Origin: Bacteroidales bacterium
GTDB taxonomy: Bacteria; Bacteroidota; Bacteroidia; Bacteroidales; UBA932
Direction of reading: 5' to 3'
Assembly: GCA_017427885.1 (NCBI GenBank)
Contig: JAFRRW010000013.1
Span: 1 to 64,000 of the forward strand
Length of the DNA stretch: 64,000 nt
Shown: positions 44,320 to 56,062 of the stretch, in pieces
Position numbering within the stretch: the stretch's first letter is position 1
Layout: every line of letters begins with the position of its first letter
The notes under the pieces: generated by a model
Seen by the model: the letters and a program-made list of their open reading frames with translations, nothing else
What the model was told of the DNA's origin: nothing
Database searches by the model: none
Position numbers and translations under genes: made by a program

Positions 44320-45579
44320 ATGAGAATCAGACTGTCCGCTTTTGTATTGGTCCTGTCCTCCCTGGCTTTGTCTCTGCCCTTGTCTGGAGCCACCCAACCT
44401 CGCGACACCGTGCTGCGTTACACCCTCAGGGGTAACGACTGCACTTTCGCCGAATTCGCTGAATACGGCCTGTGGATTCCCGGGGGGAAGAAACCGCTGA
44501 GGGGAGTGATCGTTCTCCAGCACGGCTGTACTATGGAAATGTACGGCATCACACGACCCTATGACCTCCAGTACCAGGCTTTCGCGAGAAAATGGAACCT
44601 TGCGATCCTGGAAACGGCTTTATACGGGGACTGCGGTCTGTGGGCGACTCCGGAAACTGGAAGCGCCGAGGCACTCATTAAAGTGCTGGTCAAGGCGGGC
44701 AACGATGTCGGAAGGAAGGAACTGGCTTCGGTCCCATGGCTCATCTGGGGCCATTCCGGCGGCGGATTCTGGACTCTTGCGATGCTTAGGGATTATCCTG
44801 AAAGGATCCTGGCGGCGGTTTCCTATTCCGCTGCCTGGGACCCGAAATGGGATTATTCTCCGGAAGCGGCAAGGGTGCCTCTGCTGCTGAGGCACGCCGG
44901 AGAGGGTGACTTCGGAGCCGGACTCTGTGCGGAAACCGCATATCATACCTTCGCAAAACTCCGTGCTGAAGACGCCCCGGTGTCAATCGTATGCAATATC
45001 GGTGAGAATCACAATTACACCAAGTTGCGCCATATGATGCTTCCGTTTTTCGAGAGTGCCCTTCGAGAGAGATTGCCAGTAAAAGAAGGAAGGTTAGGTG
45101 ATGTAGACCCGTCTCATACATGGCTCGGGGATACCCTTACTTTCGAAGTTTTCCCTGAAAGAGGATTTTCTGGAGTCAAAACCGGTTTCTGCCGTTTTCC
45201 GGATGAGGCTTCGGCCAGGGCATGGAAAGAATTCGCTACGACCAACGACGTCCTTGACAGGACGGCTCCTCCACAGCCGCGCGGCATTGCGGCCAGGGTG
45301 GAAGGCGATTCCCTTGTCGTAAAATGGAATGCGGAAGCGGATGCTGAATCCGGCATCTCCTGTTTCAATGTCTACATTGACGGAAAGGCAGTGGCGAGAA
45401 TACCGGAAAGCGGGGAGTATCAGTCTTTCCATACCAACGGAGACAATACTATGCCCGCAGATCCTCCCCGGATGGAAGTCCGGTTGCCAGTACCTCTTGG
45501 CAAGAAGGCCCATATCTGCGTGGAGAATGTCAATCAGGCTGGTCTCACTTCGCGTGCCAATAAAACAATCATCTTATAA
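44320..45579 (+). CDS. Exported alpha/beta hydrolase with C-terminal Fn3-like region
   Basis: A 419-residue exported protein (signal to about LSGATQ). The N-terminal two thirds are an alpha/beta hydrolase: GVIVLQHGCTMEMYG (oxyanion region) and the nucleophile elbow WGHSGGG with Ser146. The C-terminal part (about 320-419) reads like a fibronectin type III domain (DAESGISCFNVYIDGKAV). In a cluster of GH28 enzymes it may be a pectin or rhamnogalacturonan esterase, but the substrate is inference. It is followed 1 base later by the GH106-like lipoprotein gene. Confidence 0.82.
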   Translation: MRIRLSAFVLVLSSLALSLPLSGATQPRDTVLRYTLRGNDCTFAEFAEYGLWIPGGKKPLRGVIVLQHGCTMEMYGITRPYDLQYQAFARKWNLAILETALYGDCGLWATPETGSAEALIKVLVKAGNDVGRKELASVPWLIWGHSGGGFWTLAMLRDYPERILAAVSYSAAWDPKWDYSPEAARVPLLLRHAGEGDFGAGLCAETAYHTFAKLRAEDAPVSIVCNIGENHNYTKLRHMMLPFFESALRERLPVKEGRLGDVDPSHTWLGDTLTFEVFPERGFSGVKTGFCRFPDEASARAWKEFATTNDVLDRTAPPQPRGIAARVEGDSLVVKWNAEADAESGISCFNVYIDGKAVARIPESGEYQSFHTNGDNTMPADPPRMEVRLPVPLGKKAHICVENVNQAGLTSRANKTIIL

Positions 45580-45580
45580 C

Positions 45581-47566
45581 ATGAAACGTTCTTCAGTATT
45601 GTTCTTTGTCCTTGCAGCGGTCGCCCTGGCTTCGTGCAGCAGGGACATCCCCAGGGAATGGCAGAAAGACTGGTCGGAAATACCCGCGGAATACCGACCG
45701 TTGAAGATCATTATGTCCCAAATGGGTGTTACCCGCAACGGGGAACTGCGTGGAAGAGATTATCTTTCATATCTTAGGGATTCCTGCGGTGTCGGGGGAG
45801 TGGTGCTCAGCTACACCGGCAAGGATTATCTCAAGGATGAGGGAGAGTGGGCTCTCCTGGCGGATGGGGTCCGCCTGGTGGTAGAGGGTGGATTGCGTGT
45901 CTGGTTCTACGACGAGGACGGGTATCCCAGCCTTTCCGCAGGAGGAAGGGTTTTGGAGGTGGATCCGTCGCTGGAGGCATTGGAGCTGGTGTATGACGAT
46001 TCCAAGACGGAAGGGGAGAGGTATTATGTCCGTGAATCATACGAATATACCCACGCCTGCAACAACTATGCGGCCCAGCGTCGCTATCCGGATCCTGGCA
46101 ACGAGCAGGCGGTAAGGACTTTCATCAAAGTAACACATCAGGCCTTACGTGACCATCTGGGAGACGGGTTGTTCTCTCACATAGAGGCATTCTTCACCGA
46201 CGAGCCCTCATACTTGGGTGTCAACCTCGGCCTCATTCCCGAAGTCGCCCGCAGCAATGTGTTGATGCAGGACAGGCCCGATCCCGACAAGAAACTGCTT
46301 CCAATGCTGCCCTGGACCAAAGGAATAGATGCTGATTATAAGGAGAGATATGGAGAAGAACTTCCTGTAGAATCTCTCTTTGGAGGTGACGGAGAGGGTG
46401 ACAAGGTAGTCCGTCAGCGTTACTGGGAACTGATGGGAGAGCATTTCAGGAGCAATTATTGCGATATCATAGAGAAGTGGTGTGCAAATGCGGGAACCCT
46501 CTCTTCCGGTCATTTCCTCAGTGAGCAGACGATAGTCCGCCACACTCCTCTCTATGGGAATATGCTGCTGACTCAAAGGGGACTCGATATCCCCGGATTG
46601 GATATGCTGAACACCGATCCCACTGTATGGAACAGGGAAGGATGGATTCACGCGGCCTTCCCGGAGTCCGCCGCCTATCTTGACGGTAAAAGGCGTGTCT
46701 TTACCGAGATCAGCGACCACGAGCAGACCCTTTATGGAGGCGGACCCGCCACGGTGGAGGCAATGAAGGGGACCGCAACCTGCCAGATGGCCGGGGGAGT
46801 CACTGAGTTCAATCTTTTTTACGGTGATAATTATGCTCCCGCGTTTCCTTACCGTTCTTCGGCAGAATACAAGGATTATTGCGAATTCGTCGGCCGTATC
46901 AACTCCATCGTGAGGGAGGCCGAAATAGTCAAGGACGTGCTCCTGTACTATCCTGCATATGATCTTCAGAGGGAATTTCTGCCTGAAAAGGAACCACTAA
47001 TGGACGAGAGAAACCAGAGTTCCGTGATGAAGACGGTGATCGGTTCGTTCCGCGATGCGGGCCGCGCTCTCACGCAGGCTCAGATACCTTTCGTTTTCGC
47101 CGACTATCTGGTGCTCCAGGATGCCTCCGTGAAGGATGGCAGGATAATCATCGGCTCCCACAGTTTCGATGCCCTGGTCCTTCCTGAGGCGATAGTCCTG
47201 CCTGAGAAGGTCGATGCCCTGGTGGAAAGTTTCCGCAGTTCCGGGGGAACCGTGGTGAACGCTTCCACAGGGATCAATCCTCAGGATGTCCTTAATGAGA
47301 TTTCATGCATAGAAAGGTTCGCGCCTTCGGATCCTATGCTGGTCTATGGCAAGTTCTCCCGCAAAGGCAGGGATATCTATCTGGTGCTCAACTCTTCCGA
47401 CAAGCGTTATGAAGGTGCTATGGGAGTATCGGCAGATGGACGCTGGAGCGTTCTCGATCCTGACAGCGGGGAGATTTCCCATATCGAAACCATAGCCTGC
47501 GACGGGGGACATTCGCTTCCCGTCGTCCTTGAGCCTTTGCAGACCCTTCTCTATGTGTCGAGGTAA
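45581..47566 (+). CDS. GH106-like glycoside hydrolase, lipoprotein
   Basis: A 661-residue protein with a lipoprotein signal (LASC, Cys19). It resembles the catalytic part of GH106-type proteins: GLRVWFYDEDGYPSLSAGG (about 104-122), FFTDEPSY (about 204-211) and SGHFLSEQ. It is much shorter than the GH106 protein at 5959 and lacks its C-terminal galactose-binding-like domain. I regard it as a distant GH106 relative, possibly a rhamnosidase or a neighbouring family. Start set at the ATG 45581, which gives the signal peptide; the longer frame upstream to 45329 lies inside the hydrolase gene. Confidence 0.75.
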   Translation: MKRSSVLFFVLAAVALASCSRDIPREWQKDWSEIPAEYRPLKIIMSQMGVTRNGELRGRDYLSYLRDSCGVGGVVLSYTGKDYLKDEGEWALLADGVRLVVEGGLRVWFYDEDGYPSLSAGGRVLEVDPSLEALELVYDDSKTEGERYYVRESYEYTHACNNYAAQRRYPDPGNEQAVRTFIKVTHQALRDHLGDGLFSHIEAFFTDEPSYLGVNLGLIPEVARSNVLMQDRPDPDKKLLPMLPWTKGIDADYKERYGEELPVESLFGGDGEGDKVVRQRYWELMGEHFRSNYCDIIEKWCANAGTLSSGHFLSEQTIVRHTPLYGNMLLTQRGLDIPGLDMLNTDPTVWNREGWIHAAFPESAAYLDGKRRVFTEISDHEQTLYGGGPATVEAMKGTATCQMAGGVTEFNLFYGDNYAPAFPYRSSAEYKDYCEFVGRINSIVREAEIVKDVLLYYPAYDLQREFLPEKEPLMDERNQSSVMKTVIGSFRDAGRALTQAQIPFVFADYLVLQDASVKDGRIIIGSHSFDALVLPEAIVLPEKVDALVESFRSSGGTVVNASTGINPQDVLNEISCIERFAPSDPMLVYGKFSRKGRDIYLVLNSSDKRYEGAMGVSADGRWSVLDPDSGEISHIETIACDGGHSLPVVLEPLQTLLYVSR

Positions 47567-47569
47567 GAG

Positions 47570-48202
47570 CTATTTCTGCCCGAAGTAACGGCACCAGGGA
47601 GCGAGGCCGCAGGATTGGCATTTCGGCGACCGGGCGGTGCAGATGTAGCGTCCGTGCAGTATCAGCCAGTGGTGGGAGCGAGCCCTGTCTTCCACGGGAA
47701 TATGCCTTTCCAGATCCCTCTCCACGGCCTCCGGAGTCTTTCCGTCCGAGAGGCCCGTCCTGTGCGAAACCCTGAATACGTGGGTGTCCACGGCAATGAC
47801 CGGCTTGTCATACACTATCGAGGCGATGACGTTGGCCGTCTTGCGGCCTACTCCGGGAAGTGTCATAAGGGCGTCAATGTCGGAAGGGACCTGAGATCCG
47901 AAATCTGCGACCAGCATAGAAGCCATATCGATCAGGTGCCTGGTCTTGCTGTTGGGATAGGAAACCGACTTCACATAGGGGAACAGTTCTTCGAACGAGG
48001 CTGAGGCCATCGCCTCCGGGGTGGGGAAACGCTCCAGAAGGGCCGGGGTGACCATATTCACCCTCCTGTCGGTGCATTGGGCTGACAGGATCACGGCCAC
48101 GAGGAGGCCGAAAGGGTCGCTGTACGAGAGTTCGGTTTCCGGGGCGGGCACATTGTCACGGAACCAGGAAAGGATGTGGGCGAACCTTTCTTTCCGCGTC
48201 AT
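47570..48202 (-). CDS. nth: Endonuclease III
   Basis: Base-excision-repair glycosylase/AP lyase that removes oxidised pyrimidines. The 210-residue protein has the helix-hairpin-helix LPGVGRKTANV with the catalytic lysine, the catalytic aspartate in VDTHVFRVSHRTGL, and a [4Fe-4S] cluster motif C-x6-C-x2-C-x5-C near the C-terminus (starting CTARSPKC). Full length for Nth. Its start overlaps the end of ftsE by 4 bases, and its 3' end lies 3 bases from the converging GH106-like gene. Confidence 0.96.
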   Translation of the reverse strand: MTRKERFAHILSWFRDNVPAPETELSYSDPFGLLVAVILSAQCTDRRVNMVTPALLERFPTPEAMASASFEELFPYVKSVSYPNSKTRHLIDMASMLVADFGSQVPSDIDALMTLPGVGRKTANVIASIVYDKPVIAVDTHVFRVSHRTGLSDGKTPEAVERDLERHIPVEDRARSHHWLILHGRYICTARSPKCQSCGLAPWCRYFGQK

Positions 48203-48933
48203 ATCGTCAGGGAGAGGTCGATGACCTCGTCGGCTTTCTTCTCCTCGCAGGTCTCGTCCTTGCAGACGAAAATCCTTCCGCGGTATTTCTCGAAGATGTT
48301 CCTGTTATGTGTGACCATCACTATCGCGGTGCCGTTGTCCTTGTTGATGCCCCTGAGGAGCTTGAGGATGCCGTCCGCCGTCTCGTTGTCGAGGTTGCCG
48401 GTGGGCTCGTCGGCGATGATGACCTGGGGATGGTTGAGGAGGGCCCTTGCGATGGCGATCCTCTGCTGCTCGCCTCCGGAGAGCTGGTGGGGCATCTTGT
48501 GGGCCTTGGTGCTCATCCCGACGTCCTTCAGGACTTCGTGGATGCGGTTGTCGACGGCCTCCTTGTCTTTCCAGCCCGTGGCCTTGAGGACGAACTCGAG
48601 ATTTTCGTACACGGTGCGGTCCATAAGCAGCTGGAAGTCCTGGAACACCACTCCGAGTTTCCTGCGGAGGAAGGGTATGTCCTTGGGCCTGAGTGTCTTG
48701 AGATCGTATCCGCACACTTTGCCCTCGCCTTTTTCAAGGCGGTTTTCAGCCGTCATCGTCCTGATGATGGAGGTTTTTCCCGTGCCGACTTTCCCTACGA
48801 TATACACGAAATCGCCGGCCTTGATGTCGATGTCGACCGAGTATAGGACGACGCTCTCACCGTTCATTATGTCGGCGTCCACGAAGGATATCAGGGAGGG
48901 TGATTCCGACGGTTTCAATCTATCTTCTTCCAT
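48199..48933 (-). CDS. ftsE: Cell-division ABC transporter ATPase FtsE
   Basis: ATPase that with FtsX controls peptidoglycan hydrolases at division. The 244 residues contain Walker A GKVGTGKTS, the Q-loop VVFQDFQLLMDRTVYENLEF characteristic of FtsE, signature QLSGGEQQRIAIARALLNHP and Walker B VIIADEPTGNLD. The first glycine-rich loop reads VGKVGTGK instead of the more usual SGxSGxGK, as in Bacteroidetes FtsE. FtsX is not adjacent. It shares a 4-base overlap with nth. A -7 element TATTTTTG lies at 48971-48978 on this strand. Confidence 0.9.
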   Translation of the reverse strand: MEEDRLKPSESPSLISFVDADIMNGESVVLYSVDIDIKAGDFVYIVGKVGTGKTSIIRTMTAENRLEKGEGKVCGYDLKTLRPKDIPFLRRKLGVVFQDFQLLMDRTVYENLEFVLKATGWKDKEAVDNRIHEVLKDVGMSTKAHKMPHQLSGGEQQRIAIARALLNHPQVIIADEPTGNLDNETADGILKLLRGINKDNGTAIVMVTHNRNIFEKYRGRIFVCKDETCEEKKADEVIDLSLTI

Positions 48934-48970
48934 CGCTTTTTTTATGTTGATTTTTACCCCAAGAAATATA

Positions 48971-48999
48971 CAAAAATAGGTAAAAATTCATTAAATTTG
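48971..48999. promoter_or_regulatory. Divergent -7 elements between ftsE and the TPR gene
   Basis: TATTTTTG on the reverse strand (48978-48971) serves ftsE; TAAATTTG on the forward strand (48992-48999) serves the TPR gene, 35 bases before its ATG. -33 elements are poor for both. Confidence 0.5.
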
Positions 49000-49034
49000 T
49001 AAATTAAAGGAAATGTTGGAAAAAATTGTTTTCT

Positions 49035-52022
49035 ATGAATATAAAAACGTTGGTTCTGGCAGCCTCGATAGTGCTCGCAGCCCGTGGGACGACCGCCCTC
49101 GCGGATGATGGGAAGAAGGACTTTCAGCAGGCTGTAAATCTCTATGAGAACGGGATGTTTGACCGCGCCCGTTCCATCTTCGACGAAATCGACACCAAAA
49201 GCGGAGGGGACCCCGTGGCGAAGGGCTGGAGCGTGCTTTGCTCGGTGGCCCTCAGGTCGGGGGATTACAAAACCCTGATGGAACAGTATTTCAAGGATTA
49301 CCCTTCGTCAGCCATCATCCCCAGGATCCGCTACAACCACGGCCTCAACCTCTTCCTTGACGAGGATTACGAAGGGGCCGCAAGGGAGTTCTCAGGCGTC
49401 CCGGAAGAGACGGTGCCTTCGGGTGACGAGGCCGGCTTCGTGTTCCGCAGGGCCTATTCGGAATTCGCCCTCGACCGGCTGGATTCCGCAGAGGAAGGAT
49501 TCAGGCAGGTCCTCCAGATGCCTTTCAGCGATTTCACGGCCCCTTCCCGTTACGGCCTGGGTTACATAGACTACGCACGCAAGGATTTCGCCTCGGCAGA
49601 GGAATGGTTCCTCCAGAGCGCCAAGGATCCGAGGTTCTCGGAGATGTCGCAGTATTATATCCTTGAATGCCGCTTCATGGACAAGGATTACAAGTATGTG
49701 ACAGACAACGGTCCTGCTCTCTATGAGGAGGTCCCTGCTGAGAGGAAGCCGCATCTCGCCAGGATCATCTCCGAATCATACCTGGTGCAGGGGAACACCG
49801 CCGCAGCGAGGGCATACTTCGACAAGGATGCCGTGAGCGGGACCGGAGCCACCAGGTCCGATTATTTCTACGCCGGCTCCGTACTGTACGCCACCGGGGA
49901 CTACAAGGGTGCAGTCGAGAATTATTCCCGGATGACCAACCGCACCGACTCCCTCGGACAGATAGCCAACTACCATCTGGGCTATTCATATATCCAGACC
50001 AGGAACAAGGTCGCGGCCCTCGACGCCTTCAAGGCGGCCGCCTCCAGGTCCTACGATCCCGACATCCAGGAGGACGCCTTCTTCAACTATGCCAAGCTGG
50101 CGTTCGACCTCAACCACGACGCTTCCGCCTTCGACGACTACATCGCGAAATACTCCTCGAAGAAGAAGGGGGACATCATTTATAACTATCAGGCCCTTGC
50201 CTGTCTGTACAACCACGACTACGCCGGAGCCGTGGCGGCCTATGACAATATCGACGAACTGGATGCGGAGCAGAGAGGCAACTATATGAAAGCCAATTAT
50301 CTCCGTGCCAACCAACTCATCAACAACGGTTCCTGGAGGGATGCGGTTCCCTGCCTGAGGGCGGCCACATTCTATTCCGACAAGAACGACCCCTTCAACC
50401 AGCTCGCCCGCTACTGGCTGGGCAACTCCTATTACTGGGACGAGAAATACGACAACGCGGTGGAGACCTTCACCGAACTGTTCAACCTTTCCGCCCTGGA
50501 CAGGCACGCCGAGGGCAAACTGCTTCCTTATAACCTGGCTTACAGTTATTTCCAGAAGGAAGACTATGCCAATGCGGCCAAGTGGTTCGACAACTATCTG
50601 GGTTCCGGTTCCCCGATGTACGCCTCCGACGCCGCCGTGCGCAGGGCCGACTGCGACTTCATCCGCAGGGACTACAAGAACGCCATCTCCCTCTACCAGA
50701 AAGCGATGGACGAATTCGGGGCCGATTCGGACATCTATCCGTACTACAAGACCGGCCTGGCCTGGGGCCTTCTTGGCGATAACAGGAAGAAGGCCGCGGC
50801 CCTTTCCTCCGTCAGCGGTTTCGGCAGCGACGCCCCCTACTGGGGGGACGCGATGTATGAGCTCGGTCGTTCCTATGTCGCGCTGAAGGATGAGCAGAAG
50901 GCGATAGATTGTTTCAACAAACTGAAAGCCAACACCAAGGAAGAATCCTATGTTGCCAAGGCCCTCATCGAACTGGGAATGATCGCCCGTAACGGCAAGC
51001 GCTACGACGAGGCCCTGAACTGCTACAAGGAGGTGGTCGAGAAGATGCCCAAGAGCGAGTATTACGACGACGCCCTCCTTGCGATAGAGTCCATCTACCA
51101 GACGAGGGGAGAGACCGACGAGTACCTGAACTATGCCGAAAGGGTCGGGGCCACGGCCGGGAAGACCGAGGACGAGAAGGAGGCGATGTGGTTCAATGCC
51201 GCCGAGCAGATGTATCTCTCCGGCAATTATGCAAAGGCCGTTTCATCCATAGAGAGCTACCTCTCCAAATATCCTGAAGGTTCCGATGTCTCCAAGGCCT
51301 GGTTCTATATGGGCGAGTGCTACAGGAACCTCGGGAAGAAGGAGCAGGCCTGCGACTGGTACTCCAAGGTGATGGATTCCTCCGACGATTCGTCGTTCAA
51401 GGAGGTGGCTTCCCTAAATTACGCCAACCTTTCCTACGGGATGGAGAAATTCGAGGATGCCTACAACGGCTACAGCGCCCTTCTCTCTTCCGCCAAGATG
51501 GCACGGAACCGCCACACCGCCGCAGTCGGGATGATGCGTTCCGCCTACGGGGCGCACGAATACGACAGGGCCATCTCCTGTGCCGACAGGGTGCTGTCCG
51601 ACAGTTCCACCACGGCCGACGAGACCCGCCTTGCCGAATACGTCAAGGCCAAATCCTATCTCGCGACCTCCGACCGCGACCGTGCATTCGAGATACTCCG
51701 TACCCTCAGCGCCAAGCCTGCTACCGACGAAGGCGCCGAGGCTTCATATATGATTATCCAGGACACCTACGACCAGGGCCTCTTCGACGAGGTCGAGTCT
51801 AAGGTTTACAAGTTCGCCGAAGCCGCTCCGGACCAGTCTTACTGGCTCGCGAAGTCCTTCATCGTCCTTGGCGACTCCTTTATGGAGAAGGACAACGTGA
51901 GGCAGGCCAAGGCTACCTTCGAGAGCGTAAGGGACGCCTACCAGCCTTCCGGAATGGAGGACGACGTCCTGGACAACGTCAAAATGAGACTTGAGAAACT
52001 TCAGAAACTTTCCGCAGAATGA
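49035..52022 (+). CDS. Exported tetratricopeptide-repeat protein
   Basis: A 995-residue periplasmic or outer-membrane-associated protein with a signal peptide (about 1-23, cleaved near ALA-DD). It is made almost wholly of TPR-type helix pairs, e.g. AVNLYENGMFDRARSIFDEI, AVAAYDNIDEL, ALNCYKEVVEKMPKSEYYDDALLAIE and WFYMGECYRNLGKKEQACDWY; the C-terminal third resembles YbgF/CpoB-like TPRs. Start set at the ATG at 49035; the frame-compatible TTG at 49026 is less likely. It overlaps the next gene (outer-membrane protein) by 4 bases, so the pair probably forms an envelope complex. Confidence 0.88.
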   Translation: MNIKTLVLAASIVLAARGTTALADDGKKDFQQAVNLYENGMFDRARSIFDEIDTKSGGDPVAKGWSVLCSVALRSGDYKTLMEQYFKDYPSSAIIPRIRYNHGLNLFLDEDYEGAAREFSGVPEETVPSGDEAGFVFRRAYSEFALDRLDSAEEGFRQVLQMPFSDFTAPSRYGLGYIDYARKDFASAEEWFLQSAKDPRFSEMSQYYILECRFMDKDYKYVTDNGPALYEEVPAERKPHLARIISESYLVQGNTAAARAYFDKDAVSGTGATRSDYFYAGSVLYATGDYKGAVENYSRMTNRTDSLGQIANYHLGYSYIQTRNKVAALDAFKAAASRSYDPDIQEDAFFNYAKLAFDLNHDASAFDDYIAKYSSKKKGDIIYNYQALACLYNHDYAGAVAAYDNIDELDAEQRGNYMKANYLRANQLINNGSWRDAVPCLRAATFYSDKNDPFNQLARYWLGNSYYWDEKYDNAVETFTELFNLSALDRHAEGKLLPYNLAYSYFQKEDYANAAKWFDNYLGSGSPMYASDAAVRRADCDFIRRDYKNAISLYQKAMDEFGADSDIYPYYKTGLAWGLLGDNRKKAAALSSVSGFGSDAPYWGDAMYELGRSYVALKDEQKAIDCFNKLKANTKEESYVAKALIELGMIARNGKRYDEALNCYKEVVEKMPKSEYYDDALLAIESIYQTRGETDEYLNYAERVGATAGKTEDEKEAMWFNAAEQMYLSGNYAKAVSSIESYLSKYPEGSDVSKAWFYMGECYRNLGKKEQACDWYSKVMDSSDDSSFKEVASLNYANLSYGMEKFEDAYNGYSALLSSAKMARNRHTAAVGMMRSAYGAHEYDRAISCADRVLSDSSTTADETRLAEYVKAKSYLATSDRDRAFEILRTLSAKPATDEGAEASYMIIQDTYDQGLFDEVESKVYKFAEAAPDQSYWLAKSFIVLGDSFMEKDNVRQAKATFESVRDAYQPSGMEDDVLDNVKMRLEKLQKLSAE

Positions 52023-53842
52023 AAAGGAACATCATACTGACATCCGTCGCCCTGGGCGCGGCCCTGGCTTTTTCCGCCGCCCTTCACGGCCAGAACCTGA
52101 ATCCCACCGTCGAGGTGGACAGAACCTACGAGGGCAAGCCCGTGGGAATCCTCAAGGAGGACGTCCCGATGCAGGTTCCGGATTCCCTGACGAGCCTGAA
52201 ACTGGATTTCGACTATTCCGTATTCGACAATCCCTACAAGGGCTCCTACGAGTTCCGGCCCTATTTGGTCATTATGAAACCCGAGGCAGGGAACTCCGAC
52301 GCCCGCGGCCTTTATGTCCGCCTGGGTGCGGGTTATTCCCTCCATCCCGAAGCCGAGGTTGTGTTCTCTCCCAGGATGACGGGTCCCTTCCATATAAGCG
52401 CATATTTCAATCACGGTTCCTATTTCGGGAACTACCGCAACGTCTGGCCTTCCGGTTCGGGGGATTCCTATTCCCTCAAGGCGGGCAACGTTTCCCCTTC
52501 CGGCAACCTGAATTCCATCATAGGAAATTCCAATGCCTCGATGCCCGATTCGCACAAGGGGCACGACATGCTCAACAGGGCCGGCATCAGCGGCGGATAT
52601 GATTTCAAGACGTCCACCCTCTCCTTCGGAGCGGGATATTACGGAGTAAGCACCAAGGATACTCTCGTGTCAAGGAACCTGAACGCCTTCGACCTGGGGG
52701 CCAGGCTTAAGAGCAACGCTCCCGGCCTGGAGAGGTTCTACTATGATGCCGGTTTCTCCCTGAGGGCGTTTTCCGACGGGTTGAAAGGAGGTTTCGGCAA
52801 CGACATCCTTCCGGCCGGTAAGTCCACCCTGGGCGGCAGCGAGTTCTCCCTCGACGCCTCCCTGGGCACAGTGCTCGCCGGAGTCCACAACGTCGTCGTA
52901 CGCCTCGACGCCCAGGCCGCCTCTTATTCCAAGCTGTTCGATTCCAGCGTCGGTCTCCTTGCCGTCACCCCCAAATATGTCATTTCCGGGGACAGGTGGA
53001 GGGCTGAGCTCGGAGTCAGGCTGGAGACCTTCACGGGAGGAGACGACCGTCCCGAGCAGGCCCTGAGGAACCATCAGCAGGGGAGCCAGGTGATCTATCC
53101 CGCAGTCTCCGCCATCTACGAGGCGGTTCCCGGGATAGTCACCGCCTATGGGAAAGTGGATGGAAAGGGAAATATCAACACGTATTCTTCCATCATAGAA
53201 GACAACCACTGGTTCGACCCTTCCTTCGGTCACTCGATGAATCCCTTGCTGGACAACAGCATCGAGAGGATCAACGCCGGACTTGGAATACGCGGATCGG
53301 TCAAGTCCACCTTCAGTTATGACATCGGGGCCGGATTCTCAATCATCGGGAACGGCCTTCTCGACGCGGTGGACCCCGTAGGTCCCGAACTTACTCCCAT
53401 CCTCCTCGGCGGAGTGGCCTACAAGGATTACTCGATGCTCTTCCTCAAGGCTTCCGCCCTTTGGAAATCAAATGGTTATGAGTTCGGAGGGAATCTGCTC
53501 CTCAGGCACACCAATCTGGAGGCGGCCTCCACTCCCAACATTTTCGAGCCCGCCTCCGTCAAGGCAGACCTTCACTTCTCCTATGACTGGAACGGCAGGG
53601 TGCTCTTCGGAATAAGGGCCCTGTGTTCCTCCGCCCGCAAAGGAGGGGCCCAGGCCTTCGGGAACTATGAATTCAGGATTCCGGGATATGTCGATCTCGG
53701 AGCCTTCGTCCGTTACCGCTACAGCAGGAAACTCTCTTTCTGGCTGGCCGGTGGCAACCTCCTGAACGCGAACGTCCAGAGACATCCGCTTTACACTGAA
53801 AGCGGCATCAGCGCAACGGCGGGAATCGCCTTTAGTATGTAG
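52019..53842 (+). CDS. Outer-membrane beta-barrel protein, TPR-associated
   Basis: A 607-residue exported protein (signal ending LHGQ at about 24). The body has many amphipathic strands with repeated Gly-Tyr-Phe patterns (LYVRLGAGYSLHPEAEVVFS, HISAYFNHGSYFG) and ends TAGIAFSM with aromatic residues near the end, like a TonB-receptor-type barrel, but no plug domain or TonB box can be seen. Similar TPR/barrel pairs occur widely in Bacteroidales, with unknown function. The start overlaps the TPR gene's stop (ATGA), so expression is coupled. Confidence 0.8.
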   Translation: MKRNIILTSVALGAALAFSAALHGQNLNPTVEVDRTYEGKPVGILKEDVPMQVPDSLTSLKLDFDYSVFDNPYKGSYEFRPYLVIMKPEAGNSDARGLYVRLGAGYSLHPEAEVVFSPRMTGPFHISAYFNHGSYFGNYRNVWPSGSGDSYSLKAGNVSPSGNLNSIIGNSNASMPDSHKGHDMLNRAGISGGYDFKTSTLSFGAGYYGVSTKDTLVSRNLNAFDLGARLKSNAPGLERFYYDAGFSLRAFSDGLKGGFGNDILPAGKSTLGGSEFSLDASLGTVLAGVHNVVVRLDAQAASYSKLFDSSVGLLAVTPKYVISGDRWRAELGVRLETFTGGDDRPEQALRNHQQGSQVIYPAVSAIYEAVPGIVTAYGKVDGKGNINTYSSIIEDNHWFDPSFGHSMNPLLDNSIERINAGLGIRGSVKSTFSYDIGAGFSIIGNGLLDAVDPVGPELTPILLGGVAYKDYSMLFLKASALWKSNGYEFGGNLLLRHTNLEAASTPNIFEPASVKADLHFSYDWNGRVLFGIRALCSSARKGGAQAFGNYEFRIPGYVDLGAFVRYRYSRKLSFWLAGGNLLNANVQRHPLYTESGISATAGIAFSM

Positions 53843-53846
53843 TTAA

Positions 53847-55910
<2,064 letters not shown>

Positions 55911-55917
55911 TAAATGA

Positions 55918-56045
55918 CCGGGATTAACCTGTTCCCCCTTTCAGTGACTGTGCCACCCTCGGCAACATAAGAGGGAGGGGCCCACGGCTTGCCGTGGGAG
56001 GGGCCGCGAAGCGGCGTCATCTGAAAAGGGAACAGGCTAATCCGG
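55918..56045 (+). repeat. Structured repeat with private arms, copy 2 (gyrB-oxoamine synthase gap)
   Basis: Arms of about 25-27 bases (left 55918-55944, right 56021-56045; shared pairing ATTA-CCTGTTCCC and CTTTTCAG with a few mismatches) enclose a core nearly identical to copy 1. TGT-GCC pairs with GGC-(A)-ACA where copy 1 has TCT/AGA, a compensatory change. The apical helix is longer, CCCACGGC-TT-GCCGTGGG (55981-55998), against CCCT-TC-AGGG. The GCCGC-GAA-GCGGC helix is unchanged. The arms have no similarity to those of copy 1. Confidence 0.85.
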
Positions 56046-56062
56046 AGAAAATCATAACAGAA

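Noticed and set aside
45329-45580. 84 extra N-terminal codons for the GH106-like lipoprotein
   Set aside because: They overlap the upstream hydrolase gene and would bury the lipoprotein signal that starts at 45581.
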